Source: Streptosporangium sp. NBC_01756
GTDB taxonomy: Bacteria > Actinomycetota > Actinomycetes > Streptosporangiales > Streptosporangiaceae
NCBI RefSeq assembly: GCF_035917975.1
Contig: NZ_CP109130.1
Span: forward strand, 1,364,001-1,428,000
Length of the DNA: 64,000 nt
Reading direction: 5' to 3'
Shown here: in pieces, positions 17,011 through 25,824 of the stretch
Numbering within the stretch: the first letter of the stretch is position 1
Layout of the letters: every line of letters begins with the position of its first letter
Notes under the pieces: generated by a model
The model's database searches: none
What the model was told of the DNA's origin: nothing
What the model saw: only the letters and a program-made list of their open reading frames with translations
Made by a program: the position numbers and the translations under genes

Positions 17011-17688
17011 TCAGGGCAGCGCGGGCGGTCGGACCGGGGTCCGGCCTCTGGACAGCAGCCACACCATGGCGGCCAGGCCGGCGACCTGCAGCGGCCAGCC
17101 CATCACGATCTTCAGGATGCCCAGCTCGGCGACGGCGTCGTTGCCGCCGATCAGGTAGACGGGGAGCTGCACGGCCACCCGGACCACACACGGGATGAGC
17201 AGCATCCAGGTGAGCCGGGAGCAGAGCTTGACGACGGCCGGATCGGCGCGCCAGCCCGTCGGGTCGCCGGTGACGGACCCGATCATGAAGCCCACCACCG
17301 GCCAGCGGGTGACGATCGACAGCAGCATCGCCACCGAGTAGGCGGCGTTGTAGAGGATGCCGGGCAGGTAGACGTCCCGGGCGTCGCCGGTGCGGGAGGC
17401 GAAGAACGCGCCGATTCCGATGCCGATCAGACTGTTGATCACGAACTGCGGCGTCGAGCGCTGCAGCAGCCGCACGGCCAGCAGCACCACCGCGGCGGAG
17501 ATGCTGACGATCAGGGACTGCTTGAGGTCGGAGGTGACGATCCACATCACGGTGAAGACGATCGTGGGCACGGCGGCCTCGAGGATGCCGCGCACTCCGC
17601 CGAACGCCTTGGCGAGCTGGACGCGTATCGCCGCCTCCACCGTGTCATGGGCGGCGGTCTCATCGGTGGTGGTCATGTCCTCGCTCAC
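17011..17688 (-). CDS. DUF3159 membrane protein
   Basis: 225 aa with about five hydrophobic segments after an acidic N terminus. The start AFGGVRGILEAAVPTIVFTVMW and the later RLTWMLLIPCVVRVAVQLPVYL are typical of the DUF3159 family, whose mycobacterial member Rv2693c sits beside the ceo genes. It is the last gene of a minus-strand run that begins with the AI-2E-type transporter. The GTG at 17688 is used; an ATG lies four codons later. Function of the family is not known. Confidence 0.85.
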   Translation of the reverse strand: MSEDMTTTDETAAHDTVEAAIRVQLAKAFGGVRGILEAAVPTIVFTVMWIVTSDLKQSLIVSISAAVVLLAVRLLQRSTPQFVINSLIGIGIGAFFASRTGDARDVYLPGILYNAAYSVAMLLSIVTRWPVVGFMIGSVTGDPTGWRADPAVVKLCSRLTWMLLIPCVVRVAVQLPVYLIGGNDAVAELGILKIVMGWPLQVAGLAAMVWLLSRGRTPVRPPALP

Positions 17689-17709
17689 CGCTCTTTGATC
17701 GTCGATCGC

Positions 17710-18102
17710 TCACGCACCGCCAGCCGGACGGAGCTCGTATCGGGGATTGAACATCACCTTGCGCCCGTCCTGCACGCTGACGAGCCCTTCGGCGAGCACC
17801 ATCCGGCCCGGCTCGATTCCAGCGATCTTCCGGCGGCCCAGCCAGATCAACTCGATCACATCCGAACCGTCATAAAGCTCCGCTTCGAGCGCGGGAGCGC
17901 CTCCGCGAGGCCTCAACGTCACGGTCCGTAGCGTACCGGTGACACAGAACCGCCGCCGCCCGGCGCACGAGACGATCGGAGTGGCGCCATGGCGATCGAG
18001 GTCCTGCTGGAGCTCGGTGGCCTCCATCTCGGCCTGAGTTGTGGTCAGCCGCCGGAAGAAGCCCCGAAATCCACCCTGTTTATGCGGTTCCTGAGAACCC
18101 AC
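17710..18102 (-). CDS. OB-fold nucleic-acid-binding domain protein
   Basis: 130 aa. After a basic N terminus with FRGFFRRL, the middle part (FCVTGTLRTVTLRPRGGAPALEAELYDGSDVIELIWLGRRKIAGI, written here only as the region of residues 50-98) has the strand pattern of the tRNA-anticodon-binding type OB-fold also seen in RecG-like proteins. The GTG start at 18102 has GGAG six bases upstream. Its place between DUF3159 and DUF3710 matches mycobacterial Rv2694c. It may bind RNA or DNA; no catalytic residues are visible. Confidence 0.8.
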   Translation of the reverse strand: MGSQEPHKQGGFRGFFRRLTTTQAEMEATELQQDLDRHGATPIVSCAGRRRFCVTGTLRTVTLRPRGGAPALEAELYDGSDVIELIWLGRRKIAGIEPGRMVLAEGLVSVQDGRKVMFNPRYELRPAGGA

Positions 18103-18150
18103 GACCTCTCCTTCACATGCGTGTTGAATCAGCGTACGCGATCCGACACG

Positions 18151-18825
18151 TCAGCGGATCTCCGCTATCTCCGGACCCCGCCGGAACGGGTTGAGGTCGG
18201 GCACCTCGGCTCCGGCCGCCTGCTGCTCCATCGCCTGTTTGGCCTCCGCCGGGATCCGCAGCTCGATCGCCTCCTTGGGTGCCATCGGCTCGTCCCCACG
18301 GACCACGACGATGTCGCGGATGACGCTCTCCAGCGTCGCCGCGGCCTGGGTGTCCAGTGCGGCACGCCCGCTGATCACCGCACGGAGGAACCAGCGCGGG
18401 CCGTCGACGCCGATGTAGCGCACCGGCTGGGCGACACCGTCGGCCGGGACCTTGGCGGCCAGCTCGACGCCGAACGGCCCCTCCTGCTCCTCGGAGGTGC
18501 CCCCGGCGCTCTTGACCCCCTCGGCGAGCTCGTCGCGCACCTCGTCCCAGATGCCGTTCCGCTTGGGTGCCGCGAACGCGTGCACCTGGAGGGCGCTCTC
18601 GTCCACCATGACGACCGCGCCGACGATCTGGTCGCCGGCCAGATTGAGCTGCACCTCGAATCCCGGGTCGACCGGCAGGCGCATGCCGCCGAGATCGACC
18701 CGCTCCCGCTCGGAGAACGGTTCGCCGGAGTCCCACGGACCGGACTCACGTGCCGGGACCTGCTCCACCTGCTCGACCTCCTCGGCTCCTGCCGGGGACT
18801 CCTCGCGACGGCGACGTCCGAACAC
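18151..18825 (-). CDS. DUF3710 family protein
   Basis: About 224 aa from the GTG at 18825, chosen because an AAGGAG lies 10 bases upstream and relatives begin with MFGRRR; a TTG at 18849 is also in frame. The family core is visible as RVDLGGMRLPVDPGFEVQLNL, then YIGVDGPRWFLRAVISG near the middle, and IELRIPAEA near the end. Soluble, with no signal peptide. Function unknown. It is nearly always beside dut in actinobacteria, as here, with 20 bases between them. Confidence 0.85.
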   Translation of the reverse strand: MFGRRRREESPAGAEEVEQVEQVPARESGPWDSGEPFSERERVDLGGMRLPVDPGFEVQLNLAGDQIVGAVVMVDESALQVHAFAAPKRNGIWDEVRDELAEGVKSAGGTSEEQEGPFGVELAAKVPADGVAQPVRYIGVDGPRWFLRAVISGRAALDTQAAATLESVIRDIVVVRGDEPMAPKEAIELRIPAEAKQAMEQQAAGAEVPDLNPFRRGPEIAEIR

Positions 18826-18845
18826 TTTCCTCACACTCCTTGAAG

Positions 18846-19289
18846 TCAACGGCCGGTGGATCCGAACCCGCCGGCGCCGCGCGCCGATCCGGGCAACCGG
18901 TCCACCTCGTAGAACGCGGCTCTCTCCACCCGCTGGATCACGAGCTGCGCGATACGGTCTCCCCTGCGCAGCTGTAGCGCGTCCTTGGTGTCGGTGTTGA
19001 GCAGCGTCACTCTGATCTCGCCCCGGTAGCCCGCGTCGACGGTGCCGGGCGCGTTCACGAGCGTCACACCGTGCTTGGCGGCCAGACCGGAACGTGGATG
19101 GACGAACGCGGCATACCCATCGGGCAAGGCGATCGCCACCCCGGTGCCCACCATGGCCCGCTCGCCGGGGAGCAGTTCGACGTCCTCGGCGGCGTAGAGA
19201 TCCGCGCCCGCGTCGCCCGGGTGGGCGTAGGACGGCAGCGGCAGCTCGGCGTCGAGCCGGTGGATCAGCACCTCGACGTTGTCGGTCAC
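18846..19289 (-). CDS. dut: Deoxyuridine 5'-triphosphate nucleotidohydrolase (dUTPase)
   Basis: 147 aa, the length of trimeric bacterial dUTPases. All five motifs are present: AHPGDAGADLYA (motif 1), HPRSGLAAKHGV (motif 2), NAPGTVDAGYRGEI (motif 3 with the catalytic Asp and Tyr), RGDRIAQLVI (motif 4) and the flexible C-terminal arm RGAGGFGSTGR (motif 5). It hydrolyses dUTP to dUMP and pyrophosphate, keeping uracil out of DNA and supplying dTMP synthesis. Its start overlaps the end of the thioesterase gene by 4 bases. Confidence 0.96.
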   Translation of the reverse strand: MTDNVEVLIHRLDAELPLPSYAHPGDAGADLYAAEDVELLPGERAMVGTGVAIALPDGYAAFVHPRSGLAAKHGVTLVNAPGTVDAGYRGEIRVTLLNTDTKDALQLRRGDRIAQLVIQRVERAAFYEVDRLPGSARGAGGFGSTGR

Positions 19290-19840
19290 GGGTTCACCTC
19301 GTACTCGTGGTGTTCGTCGATGATGGTCTGAGCGTCTCCGTGCTTGGCGAAGTGCTCCATACCCACCTCGATGAAGAGGGCGGCGGCCCGTACGGCGACC
19401 GGACCGTCCGGCGAGTCGATCCGCCCCTCAGCCTCAAGGTACGCCTTCCGACCGGATACTCCGGTACACCAGGCACGCAGGTGCAGGACGGCGCCGACCG
19501 GAACCGGCGCGAGATAGTCGGTCTCCAGCCGCCCGGTGACGTAGGGACGCTGCAGAAGCCAGATGGACATACCGATGACCTCGTCCATCGCCGCGGCCAG
19601 CACACCGCCGTGCGCGAGGCCCGGCGCGCCCTGGTGTGCCTCCCCCACGGTGAACTCGGCCGTCACCGTGATCCCGTCGGGAGAGGTGGCGTTCAGGTGG
19701 AGGCCGGTCGGATGCAGGTCGCCGCAGCCGAAGCAGCGGCTGTAGTGCGGACCGAGCGGGGTGCCGGGGGCGGGCGCGCCGGAGAGCGGCTGCGGTCGGA
19801 CCGCTCCCGGCGGAGGGGTTGTCACGGTGGAACGGGTCAC
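19286..19840 (-). CDS. PaaI-family thioesterase (hotdog fold)
   Basis: 184 aa. The N-terminal part has a Cys pair (CFGCGDLHPTGL), seen in a subgroup of hotdog thioesterases, followed by the central helix AHGGVLAAAMDEVIG, which carries the conserved HGG and the acidic residue used in catalysis. LETDYLAPVPVGAVLHL is the following strand pair. It probably cleaves acyl-CoA or similar thioesters; substrate unknown. It overlaps dut by ATGA-type coupling and follows the AI-2E transporter gene by 11 bases. Confidence 0.85.
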   Translation of the reverse strand: MTRSTVTTPPPGAVRPQPLSGAPAPGTPLGPHYSRCFGCGDLHPTGLHLNATSPDGITVTAEFTVGEAHQGAPGLAHGGVLAAAMDEVIGMSIWLLQRPYVTGRLETDYLAPVPVGAVLHLRAWCTGVSGRKAYLEAEGRIDSPDGPVAVRAAALFIEVGMEHFAKHGDAQTIIDEHHEYEVNP

Positions 19841-19851
19841 GGGGCAGAACG

Positions 19852-21213
19852 TTACTCCCTGGGCCGCGGTGACTCCTCATTCACCGGCTCATCGAGCTCA
19901 GGCGGTCCGGACCCCGGCTCGGATCCGGGGCCGGACCCCGAGCCGGACACCGGCTCGGGCTCGGGTCCGGACCCGGATACCGACTCGGACACCGGCTCGG
20001 ACACCGGCTCGGGCCCTGGTCCGGACTCGGGCATCGGCTCGGGCCCTGGCTCGGGTCCAGGCCCTGGTCCTGGCCCTGGTCCTGGCCCTGGTCCTGGCTC
20101 GAGTCCCGGCTCGGGTCCCGGGGTCAGGGCGAGCTGACGGCCTCTGAGTTCGGGCAGCGCCCGGTAGATGACCGCGGCGACCGGCACCGCCACCGCCGCC
20201 CCCGCGATGCCCGCCACGATGCCGCCCACGGCGAGCACCAGGATGATCGCCAGCGGGTGGAATCTCAGCACCCTGCCGACGATCAGCGGCTGGAGCACGT
20301 GGTTTTCCAGCTGCTGTTCCACCAGCAGGATGCCGAGGAAGATCAGAGCGTAGATCGGGCCCTTCGCTCCGAGGGTGACCAGGGTGGCGATCGCACCGGC
20401 GAAGAAGATCCCGACGATGGGGATGAAGCTGGCCAGGAAGATCATTACCGCCAGCGGAGCCCAGAGCGGCACACCCATCCCGGCGAGCACGACACCCATG
20501 ATCACACCGTGTACGGCGGCCACCGCCACGGTGCCCTGCACATAGTGCGAGAGCGTCACCCAGGCGGCCCGGCCGGCCCGGTCGACGCGGGGCGCGGCTC
20601 CTCCGAAGGCCTGCAGGAACCACGACCAGATCCGGTCGCCGTCCTTGAGCAGGAAGAACGTGACGAAGAGCAGCAGCACGATGGAGGCCAGCACCTCCAG
20701 CGCCACCGTGGCACCGGTGAGGACGGTCTGGGTGATCTGGTTGCGCTGCGCGGTGACCTGCTTGGTGACCTCGTCGATCCACGCGGTGATCTGGTTCGGC
20801 TGCAGGTGCAGCGGCCCGGTGTAGAGCCAGTTCTCGATGGTCTTCGCGGTCGCCCGCACCTGCTCGACCAGCCGGGGGAACTCGTCGTTGGCCCGTAACC
20901 CGATGAACCAGCCGATCCCCCCCAGCACCGCCAGTGCGATCAGGATGGTGATCCACGTGGCGTAGATCGGCCGTATGCCCCGGTTCCGCAGCCATCGGGT
21001 GATCGGGAACAGCAGCGCGGTCAGCAGCAGTGCCACGGCCACCGGTAGGACCACGATGTGGAGCGTGGCGATGAACTGGGCGAAATAGAAGACCGCCCAG
21101 CCGATGATGATCAGGCACAGACTCCACATGGCCAGGCGGAGCAACGTGCGGGGGACCAGCTGCGTCAGACGTTCCCGATCGGAGATCACACCCTCAAGAC
21201 TGGCACGCCGCAT
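19852..21213 (-). CDS. AI-2E family transporter with a long Gly-Pro/Ser-Glu tail
   Basis: 453 aa. Residues 1-355 have about eight helices and the family motifs HYVQGTVAVAAVHGVIMGVVL, PIVGIFFAGAIATLV and EQQLENHVLQPLIVGRVL. The family includes TqsA-like exporters and Na+/H+ antiporters. The remaining about 85 residues are low-complexity (PGPGPGPGPEPGPEP, then SEPVSESVSGSG), which is not part of the family and is probably a disordered cytoplasmic extension. First gene of a likely six-gene minus-strand operon. Confidence 0.85.
   Translation of the reverse strand: MRRASLEGVISDRERLTQLVPRTLLRLAMWSLCLIIIGWAVFYFAQFIATLHIVVLPVAVALLLTALLFPITRWLRNRGIRPIYATWITILIALAVLGGIGWFIGLRANDEFPRLVEQVRATAKTIENWLYTGPLHLQPNQITAWIDEVTKQVTAQRNQITQTVLTGATVALEVLASIVLLLFVTFFLLKDGDRIWSWFLQAFGGAAPRVDRAGRAAWVTLSHYVQGTVAVAAVHGVIMGVVLAGMGVPLWAPLAVMIFLASFIPIVGIFFAGAIATLVTLGAKGPIYALIFLGILLVEQQLENHVLQPLIVGRVLRFHPLAIILVLAVGGIVAGIAGAAVAVPVAAVIYRALPELRGRQLALTPGPEPGLEPGPGPGPGPGPGPGPEPGPEPMPESGPGPEPVSEPVSESVSGSGPEPEPVSGSGSGPGSEPGSGPPELDEPVNEESPRPRE
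19905..20133. repeat. Low-complexity repeat coding the AI-2E transporter tail
   Basis: Short 6-base and 12-base units (GGTCCTGGCCCT, GGCTCGGGTCCG, ACCGGCTCGGAC) repeat through this stretch and encode the Gly-Pro-Glu/Ser tail. Units of this size are prone to slippage, so tail length probably varies between strains. Confidence 0.75.
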
Positions 21214-21248
21214 CCGGGAATGCGCGGGGTTATCGGCCTGACACGGAA

Positions 21249-21275
21249 AGCAGGGGTCCCGGCCGGACCCCTGCT
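21249..21275 (-). terminator. 11-bp hairpin behind the 24-aa ORF
   Basis: AGCAGGGGTCC and GGACCCCTGCT form a perfect stem around CGGCC, 24 bases past the stop of the tiny ORF and before the AI-2E gene. It closes a self-contained small transcription unit. Confidence 0.75.
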
Positions 21276-21298
21276 CTCCGTGTCTCGTCCGATCCGGG

Positions 21299-21373
21299 TC
21301 AGCGCTCCTGCGGCGGCCGGTAGATCACCCTGTCGTCGAGGTAGCAGCTACAGCTTCCACACCCTGGAGTCAT
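21299..21373 (-). CDS. Cysteine-rich mini-protein (24 aa), unknown function
   Basis: Minus-strand frame from ATG 21373 to TGA at 21299. GGGGAGGA lies 6 bases before the start, among the best ribosome-binding sites in the window. The product begins MTPGCGSCSCYLDD and ends with a basic tail RPPQER; three cysteines sit in a CxxCxC arrangement. Hairpins lie on both sides. It is far below usual annotation length. It could be a metal- or redox-binding peptide or a leader peptide whose translation controls a neighbour. I do not recognise it; evidence is the translation signal, composition and flanking terminators. Confidence 0.55.
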   Translation of the reverse strand: MTPGCGSCSCYLDDRVIYRPPQER

Positions 21374-21393
21374 GCCCTGTCCTCCCCTCACCT

Positions 21394-21435
21394 GTCCTTC
21401 CGACCGTACGGCCAAGGCCGTCCGCCCGGAAGGAC
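21394..21435 (-). terminator. Branched hairpin after valS
   Basis: Outer arms GTCCTTCC and GGAAGGAC enclose an inner ACGGCC-AA-GGCCGT hairpin, starting 16 bases past the valS stop. Probably the valS terminator. Confidence 0.65.
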
Positions 21436-21451
21436 AGAGTTGCGTACGGGA

Positions 21452-23989
21452 TCAGGCGAGGGCCACCTCCACCGTCAGCTCACCGTCGCCGGGCTGGAGC
21501 ACGAACTCCTCGATGACGCCCGCACCGCACAGGTCGTCCTGTGCCTGCCGCAGGAGAGCGGCCTGGGGGCCGGTGACGGTCAGCCGGGAGACCTCGCCGC
21601 GCATGGAGAGCCTGGCGTCGGACTTGGCCTTGCGCACCCGGCCGAGGACGATGGCCACCACGGGGAGCAGCTCCGTGTCCCCGTCCCTCTCGGCGGCCGT
21701 GGGCCAGGGCGCCCGGTGCACCGACCCCTCGCGCCACCAGGACCAGACCTCCTCGGTGACGAACGGCAGGAACGGGGCGAACAGCCGGAGCATGACGTCC
21801 AGCGCCTCGCGCAGTGCCGCGTGGGCCGAGCGAGCGGCCGGGCCGTCGTCGTAGGCGCGGGCCTTGACCAGCTCCAGATAGTCGTCGCAGAACTCCCAGA
21901 AGAAGCGCTCGGTCCGCTCCAGCGCCCGGGTGTGGTCGTAGGCCTCGAACGCCTCGGTGGCCTCGCGGACCACCTGCGCCAGTCTGGCCAGCATCGACAG
22001 GTCGATCGGCTCGGTGACCTCGCCGCCGTCCTCCCCCAGGCCCAGGACGAACCGGGAGGCGTTCAGGATCTTGACCGCCAGCCGACGACCGATCTTGAAC
22101 TGTCCCTTGTCGAAGGTGGCGTCGGTGCCCAGGCGCCCGCTGGCGGCCCAGTAGCGGATCGCGTCCGAGCCGTACTCCTCCAGCAGGCCCATCGGGGTGA
22201 CGACGTTGCCCTTGGACTTGGACATCTTCTTGCGGTCCGGGTCGAGGATCCATCCGGAGATCGCCGCGTGCTTCCACGGCAGCACGCCGTGCTCCAGATG
22301 GGAGCGGACGACGGTGGCGAAAAGCCAGGTGCGGATGATGTCCTGCCCCTGAGGCCGCAGATCCATCGGGTAGACCCGCTCGAACAGGTCGTCGTCCTGC
22401 TCCCAGCCACCCACGATCTGCGGGGACAGGGACGAGGTCCCCCAGGTGTCCATGACGTCCGGGTCGGCGAGGAAACCGCGTGGCTTGCCCCGCTGGTCCT
22501 CGGTGTAGCCGGGGGGCACCTCGGTGGAGGGGTCCATGGGCAGCGTGGACTCGTCCGGCAGGATGGGCGAGGAGTAGCCGGGTTCGCCCGCGTCGTCCAG
22601 CGGATACCAGACCGGGATCGGGACGCCGAAGAAGCGCTGCCTGGAGATCAGCCAGTCACCCGCCAGGCCCTCGACCCAGTTGTCGTAGCGGGCCTTCATG
22701 TGGGGCGGGTGCCAGGAGAGCTCCTCTCCCCTGGCCAGCAGGGCGTCTCGGAGGGCGCGGTCACGTCCTCCGTTGCGGATGTGCCACTGGCGGGTTGAGA
22801 TGATCTCCAGCGGCTTGTCGCCGTTCTCGTAGAACTTCACCGCGCGCTTCACCGGTCGCGGCTCGCCCTCCAGATCGCCGGACGCGCGCAGCAGCTCCAC
22901 GATGCGCTCACGGGCACCGTGCACGGTCTTGCCGGCCAGCTCGGCGTACGGCTCCGCGGCGACGCCCTCGGGCGCCTCGGGCAGCATCCGGCCGTCCCAG
23001 CCGATGACCGCCCGGGTCGGCAGGTCCAGCTCGCGCCACCAGACGACGTCGGTGACGTCGCCGAAGGTGCAGATCATCGCGATCCCGGAGCCCTTGTCAG
23101 GCTCGGCCAGATGGTGGGCGAGCACCGGCACCTCGACACCGAACAGCGGTGTCCTGACCGTGGTGCCGAACAGCGGCCGGTAGCGCTCGTCGTCGGGATG
23201 GGCGACCAGCGCCACGCAAGCGGGCACCAGCTCGGGCCGGGTCGTCTCGATCCAGACGCGCTCGCCGAACCCCTTGGCCCGCTGCTCGGCCGAGAGCGTG
23301 AAACCGAGCCGGTGGAAGGCGCCGGGCCACTCCCGGTCCTCCAGCTCGGCCTGGGCGACGGCCGTACGGAAGGTGACGTCCCACAGGGTGGGCGCCTGCG
23401 ACACGTAGGCCTCGCCGCGGGCCAGGTTGCGCAGGAACGCGCGCTGGGAGGCGGCGCGCGCACCGCCGTCGATGGTGGCGTAGGTCAGCGACCAGTCCAC
23501 CGACAGGCCCAGGCGGCGCCACAGCTCCTCGAACGCCTTCTCGTCCTCGATGGTGAGCCGCTCGCACAGCTCGATGAAGTTGCGGCGCGAGATCGGCACC
23601 TGCCGCTTGGCGTCGGGCCTGTCCGGCGGCTCGAACCGCGGGTCGTAGGGGATGGAGGGGTCGCAGCGCACGCCGAAGTGGTTCTGCACCCGGCGCTCGG
23701 TGGGCAGGCCGTTGTCGTCCCAGCCCATCGGGTAGAAGACCTCGCGGCCGCGCATCCGCTGGAAACGGGCGATCGTGTCGGTGTGGGTGTAGGAGAAGAC
23801 GTGACCGACGTGCAGGGAACCGGAGACGGTCGGCGGCGGGGTGTCTATCGAGTAGATCTCCTCGCGGGTGCGCGACCTGTCGAAGCGGTAGGTGCCCTCG
23901 GTCTCCCAGCGGGCTACACATACGGCTTCCAGCCCGTCGAGAGTCGGCTTCTCGGGCATGGGCGCATGGCGCGGTCGCTGTTGTGTCAT
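21452..23989 (-). CDS. valS: Valyl-tRNA synthetase
   Basis: 845 aa class Ia synthetase. The HIGH motif is HVGH at residues 60-63 ([14 protein letters not shown]), and the second ATP-binding loop is [13 protein letters not shown]1 editing domain lies between, and an anticodon-binding domain follows ([10 protein letters not shown]). It charges tRNA-Val and edits threonine. It is of the shorter archaeal-like form without the long C-terminal coiled-coil arm of the roughly 880-950-aa bacterial form, which occurs in a number of actinobacteria. The gap to the divergent DUF4235 gene is 85 bases, too short for a T-box leader. Confidence 0.95.
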   Translation of the reverse strand: MTQQRPRHAPMPEKPTLDGLEAVCVARWETEGTYRFDRSRTREEIYSIDTPPPTVSGSLHVGHVFSYTHTDTIARFQRMRGREVFYPMGWDDNGLPTERRVQNHFGVRCDPSIPYDPRFEPPDRPDAKRQVPISRRNFIELCERLTIEDEKAFEELWRRLGLSVDWSLTYATIDGGARAASQRAFLRNLARGEAYVSQAPTLWDVTFRTAVAQAELEDREWPGAFHRLGFTLSAEQRAKGFGERVWIETTRPELVPACVALVAHPDDERYRPLFGTTVRTPLFGVEVPVLAHHLAEPDKGSGIAMICTFGDVTDVVWWRELDLPTRAVIGWDGRMLPEAPEGVAAEPYAELAGKTVHGARERIVELLRASGDLEGEPRPVKRAVKFYENGDKPLEIISTRQWHIRNGGRDRALRDALLARGEELSWHPPHMKARYDNWVEGLAGDWLISRQRFFGVPIPVWYPLDDAGEPGYSSPILPDESTLPMDPSTEVPPGYTEDQRGKPRGFLADPDVMDTWGTSSLSPQIVGGWEQDDDLFERVYPMDLRPQGQDIIRTWLFATVVRSHLEHGVLPWKHAAISGWILDPDRKKMSKSKGNVVTPMGLLEEYGSDAIRYWAASGRLGTDATFDKGQFKIGRRLAVKILNASRFVLGLGEDGGEVTEPIDLSMLARLAQVVREATEAFEAYDHTRALERTERFFWEFCDDYLELVKARAYDDGPAARSAHAALREALDVMLRLFAPFLPFVTEEVWSWWREGSVHRAPWPTAAERDGDTELLPVVAIVLGRVRKAKSDARLSMRGEVSRLTVTGPQAALLRQAQDDLCGAGVIEEFVLQPGDGELTVEVALA

Positions 23990-24074
23990 GCCTCCCTATG
24001 GTATGGCTTCACGCCGTACCGCGCTGGGGAGGACTAGTGTTCGGGTGCGGAGCGCAAAAAAGGGGAGGGCCCAT

Positions 24075-24371
24075 ATGGCCGGCAAGACCGAGAAGCAGGA
24101 CATGGCCTGGCGGGCCATCGGTGGCCTGGTGGGACTGGTCACCGCCTGGACCGCCAAAAAGATCATCGGGTTCGCCTGGGAGAAGTCGACGGGCAGGAAG
24201 CCGCCGGTGGACAGCGAGTCACTGGACATCGGCCTCGGTGAGGCGATCGGCTACGCCGTGGTGATGGGGGTGGGCATGCAGGTCGCGCAGATCCTGGCCG
24301 CCCGCACCGCCCGGAAGCGTTACAACGCCTGGAAGACCGTGAAGGACGCGACCAGGGACGTAACCTCCTGA
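24075..24371 (+). CDS. DUF4235 small membrane protein
   Basis: 98 aa from ATG 24075, with AGGGGAGGG 5-14 bases upstream; the frame is open further upstream but there it overlaps valS. Two hydrophobic stretches (GGLVGLVTAWTAKKIIGFAW and AIGYAVVMGVGMQVAQIL) flank a hydrophilic loop with STGRKPPVD, the family's pattern. Usually an actinobacterial membrane protein of unknown function. Divergent from valS, convergent with otsA. Confidence 0.8.
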   Translation: MAGKTEKQDMAWRAIGGLVGLVTAWTAKKIIGFAWEKSTGRKPPVDSESLDIGLGEAIGYAVVMGVGMQVAQILAARTARKRYNAWKTVKDATRDVTS

Positions 24372-24397
24372 CGGTGGGGCGGGCGCGGCCCGGAGGG

Positions 24398-25771
24398 TCA
24401 GGACTCCAGGGCTGCGAGAAACTCCTTCGCCCAGCGGTCCACGTCGTAGGTCGCCACCCGTCTGCGCAGTGAGCGCATCCGGCGGGACAGATCGTGCGGC
24501 GTGGCCCGCATCGCGGTCAGCATCATCCGTTTGAGTCCGTCGATGTCGTAGGGGTTCACCATGAACGCCTGACGCAGCTCGTCGGCCGCACCGGCGAACT
24601 CGCTGAGCACCAGCGCGCCGCGCAGGTCGTTGCGGCAGGCGATGTACTCCTTGGCGACCAGGTTCATCCCGTCGCGCAGCGGGGTCACCACCATCACGTC
24701 GGCGGCCAGGTAGAGCGAGGCCAGCTCGTCCCTGCCGTAGGACTGGTGCATGTACTGCACCGGCTGCAGGCCCAGCTCGCCCTGCTCCCCGTTGATCCGG
24801 CCGACCTGCCGGTCGATCGAGTCGCGCAGCCGTACGTACTCTTCGACCCGCTCCCGGCTCGGCGTCGCGATCTGTACGAACGCCGCCTCGCCGGCCTTGA
24901 TCGAGCCTTCGCAGAGCAGCTCCTCGAACGCCTTCAGCCGCTGGCCGATGCCCTTGGTGTAGTCGAGGCGGTCGACGCCGAGCAGCACGCACTCGGGGTC
25001 GCCCAGCTCCGCGCGGATCTCCTTGGCCCGCTCGATGATGTGCGGTTCGCGGACCAGGGAGTCGAGTTCACCGAAGTCCACGGAGATGGGGAACGCCGCC
25101 GCCCGGACGATCCGGTCCTCCACATGGATCTCGTGCTTCTGGTGCTGCAGGCCGAACAGGATGCGGCAGAGCCGGATGAAGTTGGACGCGCCGCCGGGGC
25201 GCTGGAACCCGACGAGGTCGGCGCCCAGGAGTCCTTCCACGATCTCCTTGCGCCACGGGAGCTGGGAGAACAGCTCCACGGGAGGGAAGGGGATGTGCAG
25301 GAAGAAGCCGATGCGCAGGTCGGGACGGAGCTTGCGCAGCATGGCCGGGACCAGTTGGAGCTGGTAGTCCTGGATCCACACCACCGCGTTCTCGGCGGCC
25401 TCCTCGGCGGCGGCGCGGGCGAAGCGCTCGTTGACCGTCCGGTAGGCCTCCCAGGTGACCCGCGAGTAGACGGGAGGGGCGACCACGTCGTGGTAGAGAG
25501 GCCAGAGGGTGGCGTTGGAGAAGCCCTCGTAGTAAAGCTCCACCTCCGACTCCGACAGAGGCACGGGGATGAGGTGCATGCCGTCGTGGTCGAAGGGGTC
25601 GAGCTGCTCGTCGGGGGCTCCGTGCCAGCCGATCCAGGCGCCCTCCCGGCGCTGGAGAACGGGCGCGATCGCGGTGACCAGGCCGCCGGGGCTGCGCCGC
25701 CAGGTGTCCTCCCCCGCCCGGTCGACGGGAAGGCGGTTAGCCACGATCAGAAACGAACTGCGGCCCTGCAC
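24398..25771 (-). CDS. otsA: Alpha,alpha-trehalose-phosphate synthase (GT20)
   Basis: 457 aa. The start [11 protein letters not shown] and the motifs [46 protein letters not shown] and [11 protein letters not shown] match GT20 trehalose-6-phosphate synthases; the last contains the acceptor/donor-binding acidic residues. It makes trehalose 6-phosphate from UDP-glucose and glucose 6-phosphate, the first step of the OtsAB route to the stress sugar trehalose. No otsB phosphatase lies beside it in the window. The GTG start at 25771 has GGAGGA five bases upstream, and an inverted repeat lies just before it. Confidence 0.93.
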   Translation of the reverse strand: MQGRSSFLIVANRLPVDRAGEDTWRRSPGGLVTAIAPVLQRREGAWIGWHGAPDEQLDPFDHDGMHLIPVPLSESEVELYYEGFSNATLWPLYHDVVAPPVYSRVTWEAYRTVNERFARAAAEEAAENAVVWIQDYQLQLVPAMLRKLRPDLRIGFFLHIPFPPVELFSQLPWRKEIVEGLLGADLVGFQRPGGASNFIRLCRILFGLQHQKHEIHVEDRIVRAAAFPISVDFGELDSLVREPHIIERAKEIRAELGDPECVLLGVDRLDYTKGIGQRLKAFEELLCEGSIKAGEAAFVQIATPSRERVEEYVRLRDSIDRQVGRINGEQGELGLQPVQYMHQSYGRDELASLYLAADVMVVTPLRDGMNLVAKEYIACRNDLRGALVLSEFAGAADELRQAFMVNPYDIDGLKRMMLTAMRATPHDLSRRMRSLRRRVATYDVDRWAKEFLAALES

Positions 25772-25786
25772 AAATTCCTCCAGATA

Positions 25787-25809
25787 GTAGTCTTACCCAT
25801 AACGACTAC
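25787..25809. promoter_or_regulatory. Inverted repeat upstream of otsA
   Basis: GTAGTC (25787-25792) and GACTAC (25804-25809) face each other across 11 bases that contain a further TTA/TAA pair. It lies 16 bases upstream of the otsA start codon in an AT-richer gap and could be an operator or a leader hairpin near the ribosome-binding site. Confidence 0.45.
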
Positions 25810-25824
25810 CCAATCCGGATGTTT

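Noticed and set aside
23990..24074. T-box leader for valS
   Set aside because: The gap to the divergent gene is 85 bases, too short for a T-box, and no T-box sequence or terminator is seen.
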